Shown: positions 32,521 to 44,442, numbered from the stretch's first letter. The stretch is DNA of 64,000 nt from Sepiola atlantica (GCA_963556195.1 OY744537.1:18516774-18580773), one strand, 5' to 3'. Notes: generated by a model from the letters alone, not told the origin. Translations and numbers: made by a program.

Positions 32521-32566
<46 letters not shown>
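32140..32566. mobile_element. TA-flanked element with a perfect 137-bp-arm palindrome
   Basis: Arms 32246-32382 and 32390-32526 are exact reverse complements separated by 7 nt (GAGCTAA), bounded by (TA)n on both sides. The left lead-in (AATCCAGGTGAAAA, GGGTTTATAAAAAGTGCTCA) and one arm recur as a single-armed copy at 61995-62235, so the palindrome is an inverted duplication of part of a dispersed element. Perfect arm identity suggests a recent event, or an assembly foldback. Confidence 0.85.
32418..32500 (+). ncRNA. Hammerhead-like fold with variant core
   Basis: CUGAUGA (32431-32437) is preceded by UCUGC, which pairs with GCAGA right after GUC (32485-32487), a correct stem I and cleavage site. 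A strong stem II (GAUC/GAUC enclosing CAGUU/AACUG) is present. The GAAA strand is replaced: either GAUA follows stem II or GACA precedes the UGCCAGUG loop. The mirror copy is at about 32272-32354 on the minus strand; the 62-kb copy has the same variant. Confidence 0.45.
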
Positions 32567-32569
<3 letters not shown>

Positions 32570-32912
32570 TTAAACATTCAATACAAATTAATACCACCAT
32601 TGGATTTTTCAGCAAAATTTACTCAGAAAAGTTGTTTGACTATGATATAGGGCTTTGTTTTCAATTGCGTCCTCAGATAGAGAAACAGCAAAGGGACACA
32701 GACATTGCAAATATACTAGAAGCACTAAGCAGCTTTTATGATTTGAAGAAGTCATTATCATTCCAAAAGGGTTGTTTAGATAACTGCATTGCCATGAATT
32801 TACCCAAGAGACATTATTTTTCCAGTGCAAAATCCCCAAGTAAAACAAAAAAAAATGTCTCAATTTCCTTTTTGATAGAAAACAGAAAATAGTCAACATA
32901 CCAAACTAACTC
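32570..32912. other. Unrecognised open frame, no known domain
   Basis: An 86-codon plus-strand frame at 32632-32892 (starts MFDYDIGLCFQLRPQ) and an overlapping minus-strand frame are the least repetitive open frames in the window. I recognise neither; they may be transposon remnants. Confidence 0.3.
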
Positions 32913-32914
32913 AG

Positions 32915-33510
32915 TATTCTTCACATGTGTACCTATGTAGGAATGCAGGGAATTCTAATTTATACATTGAGGAGTGGGGTCGGGGGGGCTTTCTAACTAT
33001 TTTGCTATTTTTCTTTTCATCATCTCAACCCAGAAAGGATGAGGATGGAGAGGAACGTCAACAAGCATTTATTTATGAAAAGATGTTTATAGCTGTCGAT
33101 GGTCCAAATAACATAATTTTACATGCAGCGACAATGAGGGTACAGGCATAGAATATAAATATCGATTTAAATAAGTAATGCAAAGATAGAAGCACAGAAG
33201 AAAAAAACATCAATGTTGAAAACCAGTAGAAGAAGGAACAAAGAGCAAAACAGGAAAAAGTCATACGTGGAAAAAACTAGAATATGACATGTGAGAGTAT
33301 ATGTATATGACATTGTTACTGCTGGTTTAGTATCACTAGACTGGGCTAGTGTTCAGAAGAGATAGAAAATGTAAAAGATTATGAATCATCAGGGATTTTG
33401 TAACCAAAAAAACCAAAGTCTGATATTTATAAACAAATGCTTGTAGAGGTCGTTTACCGCCTTATAAAATGTTACATCTGAAGAGAGTTATGTAATAAAA
33501 TTAGTTGACT
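32915..33510. repeat. Dispersed repeat, copy 1 of a direct pair
   Basis: Shared with 34078-34660 in the same orientation: GTACCTATG..GGAATGCAG, CAAGCATTTATTTATGAAAA, GGGTACAGGCATAGAATATA, CTGCTGGTTTAGTAT, TGTTACATCTGAAGAGAGTT. Identity is perhaps 75-80% with indels. The type of element is unknown. Confidence 0.75.
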
Positions 33511-34077
33511 TCACCAACTTTGCTACTTGGAATACTTGAAACATTAATCGAAAATAATAATAAACATGTAATTAATAACTTTGTTGTAAACACGAAACAA
33601 AATCTATCTCATTTATTCACATAAACATTAACATTTTGGTAATTCTGATACAAATGTATTATCTTTTAAATGTGACCTTACAGAAAGGAATAGAAAGAAA
33701 TCAATTTACCTTTCCACTTGCAATTTATAAATAGATCTCAACTTGTTGGAAATCATGTCGGTCCCTTTAAAGAAAGGAACATTTGAACACGAATGCTAAA
33801 TATAAAATTGTAAAATAGAACTATTTGTTAGATTAAAATTAACAATCATTGACTTAAAAAAAACAATAACAAATAATAGTTAATTAGTAAAATGTCCTTT
33901 TTCAAAACCAATATGCAAATTAGTTAACCATGTGACTGATATCGCATATATATACATATATAAGCAGTAGATAAAAAAAGATGATGCGTCTATTGTATAA
34001 AGTTGAATTAGCTTGAAATCAGCCGTTTTGACATTACCCTTAGTGTGAGAATAAGGCCCAACTTTCGTATTTATTCA

Positions 34078-34660
34078 TTTAGAAGGTACCTATGGAGGAG
34101 TGCAGAAAATTCTAATTTGTAAATTTAGGGAGGGGGGGGGGCTTTCCATCCAATTACTTTTCCATTTTTCTTTTCGTTATCTAGGCCCAGAAAGGGAGAG
34201 GTGGAGAGGCAGAGAACACCTACAAGCATTTATTTATGAAAATCAGACACATTTATGGATGTCCCAAATAACATAATTATACATGGAGCGACACTGAGGG
34301 TACAGGCATAGAATATAAATATAGATTTAAATAAGACAGACAAAGTAAATGTATTAGATAGAAAAACAGAAAGAAAAAAAAAGCGAAAAGAAAATACATG
34401 AGCGTCGAGAAGTCAATAGAAGAAGAGACAAAAAGAAAAACTGTGCAAAAAGGGTAAAAACTAGGATATGACTTGTCACTGCTGGTTTAGTATTATTAAA
34501 CGGAGCTAGTGTTCAGGAGAGCTGGAAAAATGTACAAAATTATAGATTATTTGGGCTTTTGTAAAAAAAAAGTCTAATATTTATAAACAAATGTTTGTAG
34601 GAAACGTTCTCATTCCTTACTAATGTTACATCTGAAGAGAGTTTTATAATAAATCAGTAG
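34078..34660. repeat. Dispersed repeat, copy 2 of a direct pair
   Basis: Second copy of 32915-33510, about 1.16 kb downstream. A G-run of 11 at about 34130 replaces the shorter run in copy 1. Confidence 0.75.
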
Positions 34661-34740
34661 AAAACACTCACTCTACAAATATTTATAACAAGTTTGATGT
34701 AAAAAATATATAGACTACTTTTGCCTATTGATTTTGTTTT

Positions 34741-34830
34741 TTCAATTGTTGTTGTTGTTGGTGTTGTTGTTGTTGCAATGGTGTTGTTGTTGTTGCAATG
34801 GTGTTGTTGTTGCAATGGTGTTCACTCTAG
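34741..34830 (+). repeat. GTT-rich repeat
   Basis: GTTGTTGTTGCAATGGTGTT is repeated about three times, giving an apparent Val/Leu-rich frame. The following 150 bp is relatively GC-rich and unrecognised. Confidence 0.85.
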
Positions 34831-35424
34831 TTGGGTTGAGCCAGCTTCTTTCTTAGCCTGCACCACATCCCGAACTGTGCACGGCGGTCCCGAACAAGGT
34901 CGCATGAGACAGGTTAACCAATCGCGATTCCACGCCGTCGTAAGACAACCACCTGTAAACGTGAAAGCTCAGCCAAGTCCTCTTTGATTGTTGTTGCCCA
35001 GCTCTTCAGCTGACCACCGATATTCTTACATCACCCAAATGGAAAAGTAGGGAGGATTACGGTGCAAATTAATTCTCTCTCTCTCTCTCGGCAATGAGCT
35101 GCATGGTGGAACCATCAAAGACATCATTGCAATGAGACAGACGACAGAAATTTCATGTTTGCAGAAAACAACAGTTGGGACACGGTCGGCAATGCATAAT
35201 CAATGCGGTCGATCAGCGGAAGTTGGAAGTCTTTTATTCAATTCTTCTGATATGTCTCAATATCAGGGTAAAATTATTAACGAAAGAATCAGCATTCATT
35301 ACACACAGTATTTTCAATTTTTCTAAAAATCCAGATATTACGACGACCAAAAGAACATTATTGAATGCTGAAACCAGACTTATTGAACATGAAATCCTAT
35401 TTTAGTTAGAGATGGATAGGGGGG

Positions 35425-35550
35425 GGGGGGGTTACAGCTTTCTCAACGGTATTAATTAGCACATAAGGGAACATAATATATTCGACTGGATTTGAACTCT
35501 GCTAATTCTACAGTTTGTGTCAATAACTATGAGTCTAACCGCGATTAAGT
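35425..35550 (-). mobile_element. tRNA-derived SINE, family T
   Basis: Minus strand: A-box-like CGGTTAGACTCATAG and B-box GAGTTCAAATCCAG about 50 nt later, then ACCGTTGAGAAAGCTGTAAC. It matches 44700-44872 in the same order. Confidence 0.6.
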
Positions 35551-35629
35551 ATCCCAATAGATGGAGTACTGTTGCCACATCGGTGGAGGTGCCACTTAGA
35601 GCACTCTTCTTGTGTTAACAGAGTACAAA

Positions 35630-36125
35630 ATCAACACAAAATCTAGTGGGTGGCGAGCTCTTCGCTTCACTTCAGTCCCTTTCTCACAGAAGAAACGTTG
35701 CTGGTCTTTCTCTACTCTATCGTTATTTTCATGGTAAGTGCTCAATCGAGCTCAAATCTCTGGTTCTCCTTTGTAAAACATTCACAGCAAGAACTCGTCT
35801 AGCTGCAACTACTGTAAATAATTTTTCTTTCTTCCACTGTGTATCTAAAACTAAATGGAACTTCCATGAACAAAGCTTCTTTTCAAGAACTTTCCATCTG
35901 TGGAATACAATACCATGGGGCTGCTTCCCATCTGAGTACAACTAGGTCGTTTGCAAGTCCAATGTTAACAAATTGTTGTCGAGCTGTACGCCTAAATGAT
36001 CAAACTCTAACCATTTCACTTATCGTTTCTAATCATTTCAAGGTGTTGATCACCGTCTACCGACACTCTAATTAACCCTTATCCTCGAGTGGCCTTTTGG
36101 GCCCGATAAGCAGTGACACATTAGT
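35630..36125 (+). pseudogene. LINE reverse transcriptase C-terminus, family B
   Basis: A 99-codon frame (35646-35945) reads LQSLSHRRNVAGLSLLYRYF, HGKCSIELKSL, then FSRTFHLWNTIPWGCFPSEY, the standard C-terminal block of non-LTR reverse transcriptases (LxxRRxxxxLxxFYRxxxGxC...PRTxxLWNxLP..FP). After a stop the 3' part continues to ACCCTTATCCTCGAGTGGCC and an A-rich tail at 36125. The catalytic domain is absent. Related pieces are at 4240-4512 (plus) and 58555-59290 (minus). Confidence 0.8.
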
Positions 36126-36129
36126 AATA

Positions 36130-36725
36130 AAAAAAGAAACAAAGAAAAAGAAAAGGAATTTTTGCACAAAGAAAATGAAAGAACTTCACTGGTTGTTCAT
36201 TTTGAGCTTTTTCTTAGTTGCCAAAAATGGCTTTTCGGTTGTGAATGTTTTCAAAAAATCATCAAATTCCGGCTTTAAGACAGCCCCACTCTTAGATAAG
36301 GCTTCAGCTTCACCTTGTTCAAGAAGATCTTACATTTAAATTAATTCTGTTCACTAAAGAATAATTGGAGTTTTCCATCTAATCAGAAATTGCCTGAACT
36401 CATATTGAATTTATTAAAACGAATCTATCAATTAATTCTGCGTTATAAAGACAGTATTCAAGCCATATCGAGAATATTGTGTAGACACTTTAGAAGCAGT
36501 AGTTATAATCAAACTTAGTTTAATGGAAGAGCGAAAGGGCAATTTCAGGAATGAATGAAGATAAAGATGTGAGGATTAAATTAGATTTTCTCTCATTCCA
36601 ACGCCAATTAATAGAGATAAATCCTTCGATAAAAAACACTAAGTTTTAGAACGAAATAATCAGGAAAGATTTTCGCAAACACGTAACCAACTACCAAATG
36701 CTGAATAAGCATTACTATCACTGGA
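36130..36725. other. No gene recognised
   Basis: An 80-codon frame (36097-36339) overlaps the LINE tail and has no recognisable domain. Confidence 0.35.
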
Positions 36726-36728
36726 ATA

Positions 36729-37795
36729 TCTATATATAAATGTCAATGTGTGTGTTCCCTATAGAAAGAAAGGTTAGAGAATCTACACACAGCTAAAAGT
36801 GTATTCTTGTGTAAAATTTTCCAATGAAGACAATAGACATGATCCTGAATTTCTAAGTACCCTCCTTCCCACTAAGAGAGCTATGGGGGATATCCTCTCT
36901 CAAAATTTCAAATATATCCTATTTTTATGAAATTTAAATCATATGTATTAAGTTCTTCGGGGAAGACAATGGAAGTGGTCCCGAATTTCTACATGCTCTT
37001 TAATGTGTTGAATCTCTACGTGCCTCCCAATAGATATGAAGGCAGAACCCCCTTAAGACTTTAACTACATATTTTAATGAAATTTAAACCATTTGTACAA
37101 GACACTAATTAAGACAGTTTTTCAAAATTTTACTTTCTTCTGACTATATTAGGAGGCAAAACAGAAATCAGACAGTAAAAATAAAGAATAGAAAGTAATG
37201 TAGTTTTATGAGCATAATGAAAAATGACAGTGTTCCTCATTAAATCCCGCACAACATCAAGTCTTCCTTCTAGTCTATATATAAAGCTGGACACACATCA
37301 GTTGTCAATCGTTAATCTCAGAGACAAACCAATGCAGATGTTGTTTCCTGGTTATAAATGAATAAAGGTTTTGTTTATGTCCAGCTAAAAGTTAAAAAAA
37401 ACTACAAAACAAACGTCCACAAAGTTGGTATATTATTGATCGGCGTTGCCCTGGATCAATAATATCTAAAATTAAGAAAAAAATGATTTATTCTTTGGGG
37501 GTCAACTTGGCCCGGTTTCGTCAGGGGGAGGGCAGTCAGTCATTTCCAATGTTATCTCTTATATAAAGGAGAAGTGAATGACTTGCATTATTATTATTAT
37601 TTTCAATAGAGAGAAATTGGCTGGGCGAAGGTGAAAAATGGATGTGGAAAAACGGAGAAAGGTGAAAGAGAAAAAGATAGAGATAGATTGAAAGGTAAAG
37701 AGAAAGAAGTTTTAATATAAAGATGTTACATACTTTTTAAGCTCTTCTATTTTTTTTCTTTTATAGGCCCGGAAAACACCGGGTAGTCCTACTAG
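36729..37795 (+). mobile_element. Helitron-like segment(s)
   Basis: At 36729 TCTATATATAAATGTC, preceded by A, resembles a Helitron 5' end. At 37275 TCTATATATAAAGCTGG follows CTAG and looks like a second 5' end. The 3' end at 37795 is convincing: hairpin CCCGGAAAACACCGGG (37768-37783), 8 nt, then CTAG followed by T. No Rep/helicase is encoded, so these are non-autonomous. Which 5' end belongs to which 3' end is uncertain. Confidence 0.6.
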
Positions 37796-38000
37796 TCTAC
37801 TATAAAGGAAAGTCGTATTTCCGTCTGTGTGTGTCATGTATTCTGTATTATTCCAAGATGATTATAGTAAAATAAAACAAAAAAACTATTGTAATATTCC
37901 CTTCGGGAGGGGTCACCAGGGATCAAATTAATGCACAGGGGAGAGAGGTAAAAAAAATTACTTTTACTGGTAGTAGTTCCAAAAACAACACTGAAACTAA
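37796..38000 (+). mobile_element. Helitron 5' end abutting the previous 3' end
   Basis: TCTACTATAAAGGAAAGTCG followed by TATTTCCGTCTGTGTG is a typical Helitron 5' terminus and begins immediately after the CTAG of the upstream element. The downstream extent is unknown. Confidence 0.55.
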
Positions 38001-38364
38001 GCCAAACAGTTTGTCTGCTGATGATGACTTTTTATTTCCTTGTGGGTATAATCCAGCTAAAAGCAACTCCTAGCTAAGGAAATGGATATCCACATAATTA
38101 AGTTAGATCTCTATACACAAAAGACGTAAATTTTCTGTTTGCTTTTCACTCTTTTTCCATCCAATGCAGACCTAAAATCCATGCCAATTACAAGCAATTT
38201 TATCCTAGGGATTGTTTATATTAACAATAGAAGATTCCGGACTAATATGCTTCTCCTTGTGCCATTGATCAGTATTTATTCTAAATACAAGACCATGCCA
38301 TTAGGACCAAACAAGGGTAAGGGAGATCATTTTTTTTAAAATCTTTACAGAAGAAATAACTATG

Positions 38365-39040
38365 GGGGTTACAAAGATGTCATTCTATTTCTCATTACCA
38401 TTATTGCATATTCTTGATGACAACTGTTAAACAAATGCAGGAATCTTCATTTTTTAGATTACATTTTTTAAATATACTTTCTGATTCAATTTGATAGTGA
38501 AAAACGTCTAAGTAAAAAAAGAATTTAAGGTTAGTGGTAAGGTAAGTCATTTCTTTTTTTATCATATTTTCAGGCATGACCCCCCACCCCCCACCTTAAC
38601 AGTTAAACAATCGGTGGCCATTGTTTTTCGTGTGTGTTGTAAAGACAGTTTTTAAAAAATTGAAATAAAAAAAATTAAAAACAGTTTCAGGACATTAAAA
38701 GTATACAGGTCAGTAGATAATTAAATTCTACCACTTTTGATATAAGTTATTTTCTTTTCTACGATTTCTTCACTGTTAACTATTCTTCACTTTTACCAAG
38801 TAAATTATCTTGAAGATTTTAAAAACTCCCTACCCCCTAATGACCGAATGATGTTTAAAATTCAGGGTCATTTAAGAGACCCTGTGTAGACAGATACTTT
38901 AACTGGTAAAATGTATTTAAAGTGAATGTCATCAAGTAATTCATTCGGAGAAGATAATCAACAGGACATTTGTCTAACAGTTGTCATCAAGAATATGCAA
39001 TAATGGTAATGAGAAATAGAATGACATCTTTGTAACACCC
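38365..39040. repeat. Inverted repeat, ~73-bp arms, ~530-bp spacer
   Basis: GGTTACAAAGATGTCATTCT through GACAACTGTTAAACAAATG (38365-38437) is mirrored by CATTTGTCTAACAGTTGTC through TGTAACACCC (38967-39040) with two or three differences. The spacer has no open frame of interest. It may be a foldback transposon; no target duplication was identified. Confidence 0.8.
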
Positions 39041-39595
39041 ATAAACGATTTAAAGAGAAAATTAAATCTTTTCGTTTACACAATGATGGTTGTTGACAGG
39101 AAATGTATATTGATTTTTTTTTGTAGTACAACATTTTAAAATCGTCATATGTGAATACATCATAATAGTCAAACTATATTTTACAATTAAAAAAACAAAA
39201 TTTTAACAAATTATTTCTTAATAGCATTTTTTAAGTTTTTTTCTTTTTTAAGTTCAACAAACAAATTATTTCTTAATAGCTATTTTCACCTGTCAACTTT
39301 TCAAAGAAATAACATCAAAATAATATTTGAAAAAAAATAAAAATGAATAAATAATGTCACGTGACTTAAAATGCTCCACTCAAAAAGATTCTTCAACATG
39401 AAAACAAATTTATTTCGTTTACATAAGGCCAGCTGTTTTTATGCAAATAACTGCCAAAACACAGAAGATGAAAAAAAATTGAGCAATCTTAATGATTTTA
39501 AAGCAATTCTTGCCATAGGGCTGTGTACATTCTATGTTGTCTAATAAGTTCCGAGCCATAGCAGAGTTATTGTTGTGGAATAACCGAAGCTAGCT
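39040..39595. other. AT-rich stretch with a short direct repeat
   Basis: ACAAATTATTTCTTAATAGC occurs twice, at about 39207 and 39262. No gene is seen. Confidence 0.4.
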
Positions 39596-39599
39596 CTTG

Positions 39600-39885
39600 A
39601 GGAATATAATGGTTTAGTTGTTATGTTTTACAGCATATCAACTCTTTTCGGGTTATTTTGGTAAAAGTTTTTATGCTTTAAGTTCTTTATATCTTCAAAT
39701 ATTTATTCACGATGCTTGGTGTGGTTGCTTTGTAGAGGAAAACTGTTTGTTTTTATCTTTGTAGAACATAATTGAGTTTTGCGAAGAAAAAGAAAAAAAA
39801 ACTAATAACATCAATGTTTGGTGCATTTTAAGTCAGGAAGCCGGTATTTTCAGACAGCCTGATCTGGTAGCACCAAGACCGGAAT
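39600..39885 (+). mobile_element. Single-unit copy of the 30-kb element
   Basis: One ~128-bp unit (39610-39720) is followed by the same 3' part as 30500-30645: CATCAATGTTTGGTGCATTT, AGTCAGGAAGCCGGTAT, CTGATCTGGTAGCACCA. The element exists with one or several internal units. Confidence 0.7.
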
Positions 39886-39889
39886 ATAA

Positions 39890-40955
39890 TGGGGGACTAT
39901 TCAAACACTACTTAGAGACTGTGTGAGTATGGTAGAGGTCATCCTATTTTGTATTGCCTCAGCTCTAGATATTTATTACCAGGGCTCCTGAAAAAGAAAA
40001 TAGAATAGTTAAAAAACAAAGTGGGTGAAACACCTTTATTTTCTCTTTCTCTCTCTTTCTCTCTCTCTCTCTCACAAACTTTTGCAAATGCTTAATTATA
40101 ATAGAAAGAGAGTAAAGGTAATCAACAGCCGACTGTTTGACCTGGTTTCTTTTTAGAACACCCACCAGTAAGAATGAAAGAAAACCATTTTTATGACCCC
40201 CTCCTTGCACAAAATTGTTCTCTAGTGACCCAAGGGAAGGAATATCTGAGTATTTGTTTACCTAACCAGCTCAAATATTGAATGAGAAAACATATATCCC
40301 CCTAACCCCAGCTCATGATACAAGATTACTTTTTTAAATTTTTACTTTTACATTTTATAACATGCAATTTTGAGGGTGAGGCCCAGGGATGAACCCAGCA
40401 TAGATTGGATGCGAGGGGGTGAAAATACCGTGACATTTATTGAAATATTTTTGGGTAAATTTAAAGTCTTCAAGTGCACTCTGCGCCCCCCCCCCCCACA
40501 CACACATCCGGAAATAAATGGTAAACGAATTGAAACTGTGACATTGACAGTCAGATGACGGAATGCGTGCTCTATGTAATCAGATTCCCACTGGTACATG
40601 AAATTCGAGAATGCCTTTGAAGGGGGGGGGGGTAAGAATGCAATGTTTATGGTTTTGGTAAGGTCTTTCTGGTGTTGGACAAAGCACAGATTCACAGGAG
40701 GAAAACATCATGTCACTGTCTTATGAATTGTATTTGAAAATCGGAAATTGACATTGCTGATCTCGGGCAGTTTGAGATAAACAGGAAACTTTTACCATTA
40801 ATGAATTTATCCATTTTCTTCTCAAAACGAATCAACAAGATGTCTGCTCTTAATCAGGATAGACTGAAGAAATTCTAATTCGGCAGCCAATTTGCTGGTC
40901 AAACAAATTTAATCAAAGTCTTTTTTCTTTGTTATGAACACTACCATTTTAACTC
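39890..40955. other. No gene recognised; C/G homopolymers
   Basis: A CT-rich tract is at about 40042-40073; C- and G-runs of ten or more lie near 40485 and 40621. Open frames on both strands here have no recognisable domain. Confidence 0.35.
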
Positions 40956-40957
40956 AT

Positions 40958-41400
40958 GAAAGTGATGATGATGATCATCATCAGTTTAATGTCCATTTCA
41001 CATGCGGATATGTGTTGGACAGTTTGTAGAAATTGACTTCCAAACCAACCTATCTCTGCCAGGTTTTTATTTATCTCTCAAGTCTATCCTCATCACTTCC
41101 TCCCATGTTTTCCTTGGTCTTACCATGTGAACTGACCTTGCTACCTTAACTGTTCTACATCTACTAACCCCAAAGCTCTCATTCATTCTTTCCACGTGGC
41201 CATACCATCGAAGTCATTAGCCTGTCTTTAAGACTCACATTACACATCCATTGCATCATTCTCATATCTTTTCTCTCCATGCAACGCATGTAGTCAACAT
41301 TACTGGCCAAGTTTTATCTCCATACATCATCACACATGCTGGATAGATCCTTCTCTTAGTCGACAGTGGTAACACTCTGCTTGTTCGTAATGACAGAATT
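40958..41400 (-). mobile_element. LINE C-terminus and 3' end, minus copy
   Basis: Reversed, it runs through the GHVE-like block, KTWEEV (41095-41115) and the GTCCAACACATATCCGCATG tail to GATGATCATCATCA at about 40965-40982. It is the longest copy of this family here, but no frame is open. Confidence 0.7.
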
Positions 41401-42701
41401 TCCATTACATAATTGTTAACCTACGAAGTTAATTCCTAGAACATTACACTTCAGGGGAGGAAGACTGTGGAATTATCAAATCAAGTGAAAATATGGTAAC
41501 AATCACATATACATTAATATCTTTGGAAAAGCTGTTAACAAAACATTTTCTTCAGTTATAAATAAAATAATGCGATACAGTTTATAAATGATGGTTTCAA
41601 AGGTGGGGACCCCCCCCCCCATCCAATTCCACACAAGTTAAAATAAGCAGACGATATCACACCTTTGTTTTATGAGAGTAAGTGGCATTGCATTTGTTTT
41701 AAAAGATGCAATATAAGCTATTAAAAGATTGAATATACAAATAACATTTTAATAAGTGTTATTTTGCTCGCTATTAGATAAAATACAAAAAAAGTTAGCA
41801 AATTTTTAACACACACATACATGTAATCTTAAACTTAACTTGAATTGCCAGGTCTTTATTTTTTAAATAAACCGGAACATAAATCAGTTGTGAGATAGCA
41901 TATATTTGCTTGATAATGTAAGGATGGGCCAAAGTCTTATCTGGCCTTTACTTCTTCATATTATATCATTATTTAATATGCTATGAAAACGAAAAATCAC
42001 TGATTTTTATAAATAAATACTTGTAGAGTGCCACACTATTTTATCTGCATTATTAGAGATGATCAATCTCTTATATTGGAAATATAATACAGTGACACTC
42101 TAGTGTAGTCACTACAATTATTTATTTATGAAAATCAGACTTATTTTTTTTTTTTACAAAAACGTAAGTCAGTTGTATGACTGCATACCTTCGCTCGGCA
42201 ACATAAGGATGGGCCAAAGTCTTATCTGGGCCTTACTTTTCCATATTCCTGAACTTATGCCATAGAAACGTTGTTAGCATAAAAATTATTTGACTGATCT
42301 GACTGAAATTTTGCATGGTGGTTACTCTTATCAAAGAGCATCAGATCCATGCATCAAATTTGCACAAATCGGAAGTTAAAATTCTGTCAAAATTTCGACC
42401 ATGACAAAACGTTCAAAGTTAAGGCCATGTAAGATGCAGGACTTCATTGGCTACAATATGGATCAAGTAGCAAGTCTCTAAGATGAACAGTGAAATTATT
42501 GGCAAAAGTGTCGCCTTTTCCTTAACCTAGATATCCCAAAATTAAATCAGTTCAAAGTTAAACCATGATCATTATTTTGACTAAGATTTGTGACGATTAG
42601 TCAAGCGATGTGGATACTAAGCTGTACACAAACAAACATTCGACTGAAAACATAACCGCTATGGCGGATGTAAATATGGATACTCTTGTATTACATTGAG
42701 A

Positions 42702-42760
<59 letters not shown>
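41400..42760. other. Mostly unique; one direct duplication
   Basis: ATAAGGATGGGCCAAAGTCT with TATCTGG occurs at about 41917-41944 and again at 42202-42230, with similar flanks. A (TA)n array is at 42712-42760. No gene is recognised. Confidence 0.5.
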
Positions 42761-42761
<1 letters not shown>

Positions 42762-42763
<2 letters not shown>

Positions 42764-42812
42764 AACACATCCCAGCCTGTAAAACAGATGTTAAGCTGAT
42801 GATGCTGATAGT
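42762..42812 (+). mobile_element. LINE 3' tail fragment
   Basis: ACATCCCAGCCTGTAAAACA, GATGTTAAGC and TGATGATGCTGAT are a mutated copy of the (GATGAT)n LINE end. Confidence 0.5.
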
Positions 42813-42944
42813 ATCAACTGTATAAACAAATGTTTGTAAATAGCTTCGCAATGTAAACAATTTGAAATGTTTTGATAAAATTTAACAAAAATGTATATTT
42901 GGTTAAGATTTTGTTTTTGGTTTTATACGTAATGTTATTAATTG

Positions 42945-43215
42945 CAGGTTTAAACCAGTAACAACATTTTAAAATGTTAAACGTAACACAATTTTATCAT
43001 GTGACGCTTACTCTGGCGCCGCGGAATGTTAATTGTTAATGTCTTTCCTGGAACAGTGAGAGAACGTTCTCTTGGCGTCTAACTGACTTTACGTGCCCGT
43101 TTCTTGGCTATCTTTGGAAATTCTCTTCTTTTCTTTATTTGCTTTTTTCACTTGATGAGGATTCGACGAAGAATCGAAAACGTTCGTTATACATAGGGAA
43201 CAGACACTCATTTTT
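42945..43215 (+). mobile_element. Dispersed element R, plus copy
   Basis: It matches 50470-50740 reversed: ACATTTTAAAATGYTWAACG, TCTTTCCKGGAACARTG, GAAAACGTT. Near its 3' end TTGATGAGGATTCGACGAAG leads to AATCGAAAACGTT, a hairpin (GATTC/GAATC) between a CUGAUGA-like and a GAAA-like strand. This resembles the hammerhead region of Penelope-like elements but has an extra A and a changed first base. Confidence 0.6.
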
Positions 43216-43219
43216 TTTT

Positions 43220-44093
43220 TTTTAATCAAAAAAGATCATTAGACAAATTGAAAACATGAAAAAGGTATAAGTATGTAAATTTAGTTATTTTTAACAATGT
43301 TTGCTTAAATGAAAAAAATGCTACCTAAATATATAACCACTATTTTATTGTTTTTATCTTATGTACTGTGTTTACATAGTATTATGACTTAGAAGCAGAT
43401 TTTATAAAAATCAAATCTATTTTTTTTTCTGTGAGTATAATCAGACTTCCCAACCAACAAAGTAAATATCTTTTTATGAAAAGATTAAATTCCTTCCTGG
43501 GTTAGCAATCGAAATCCTGATGACCAAAAGCTATCTGCCAAGATTTACAAGAAGATGTGAAGTCTTCACATTTCCACAATATCTTTTCATATCTTCATGC
43601 TAAAGAACTGAATCAGCCTTAGATGCTGTGGTGTCTCAGACTTCAAAGAAAAATAGTTTTGTATGCTTGAAACCACTCCCTCAAAGAATGCTTATCCCAT
43701 CTCTTCGTCTCAAAACCTAATTCTGTTCAGAAGTCCCAAATATGATATGGCAAGAATACCGGGAGATACTCCATGTGATAGAATCAGCAGAACCAATAGC
43801 TACCTTTCCTCATATAGTCAGGACTTAGAAAAGAAATCTTTAGAGTTTTCGTCCAATCGCTGCAGAGTAAATATTTTGGCTGCAAAGTTACCCCCCCCCT
43901 GTAATTTTTTCAAAACTTAACCTTTAATCTATCATCCAATATCAGAATAACTTCAGACATGCTGCATACTGTCTATGTGAAATACTTAGACCAAACTTTG
44001 AGAAAAAGAATCACATTGGAATTCAAAGGAATCCGATTTTCACATATTCGATACCTTGCCTTAAAATCAAGTTCATCCGAGAATCCTATAGCT

Positions 44094-44105
<12 letters not shown>
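43220..44105. other. No gene recognised
   Basis: An 85-codon plus-strand frame at 43663-43920 has ordinary composition but matches nothing I know. Confidence 0.35.
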
Positions 44106-44142
<37 letters not shown>

Positions 44143-44145
<3 letters not shown>

Positions 44146-44442
44146 GGTGGGCCAAAATAAGGGTCCTATCTTTAAATTTGAATAACTTGAATTTGAATAA
44201 CTTCCACAAAATAAAAGTTAAACTCACCAAACTTTATGTGTGTGTAGACTGACCCTTCCGAGATTTTTTGAAATAAACAAAACAAATTTTAGCCGAAAAA
44301 CACTTCTTAAAACTTACAAAAACTAAAGTATTGTTTTTTACACTGTTTTGAGTTTTTTAAGCAAAAATAATGTTTTCTAAATGAGGGTACGTTCCTTAGG
44401 GCTAATACGGCTCATGCTTGCTTCGGAAGGGGTCCTTTACTT

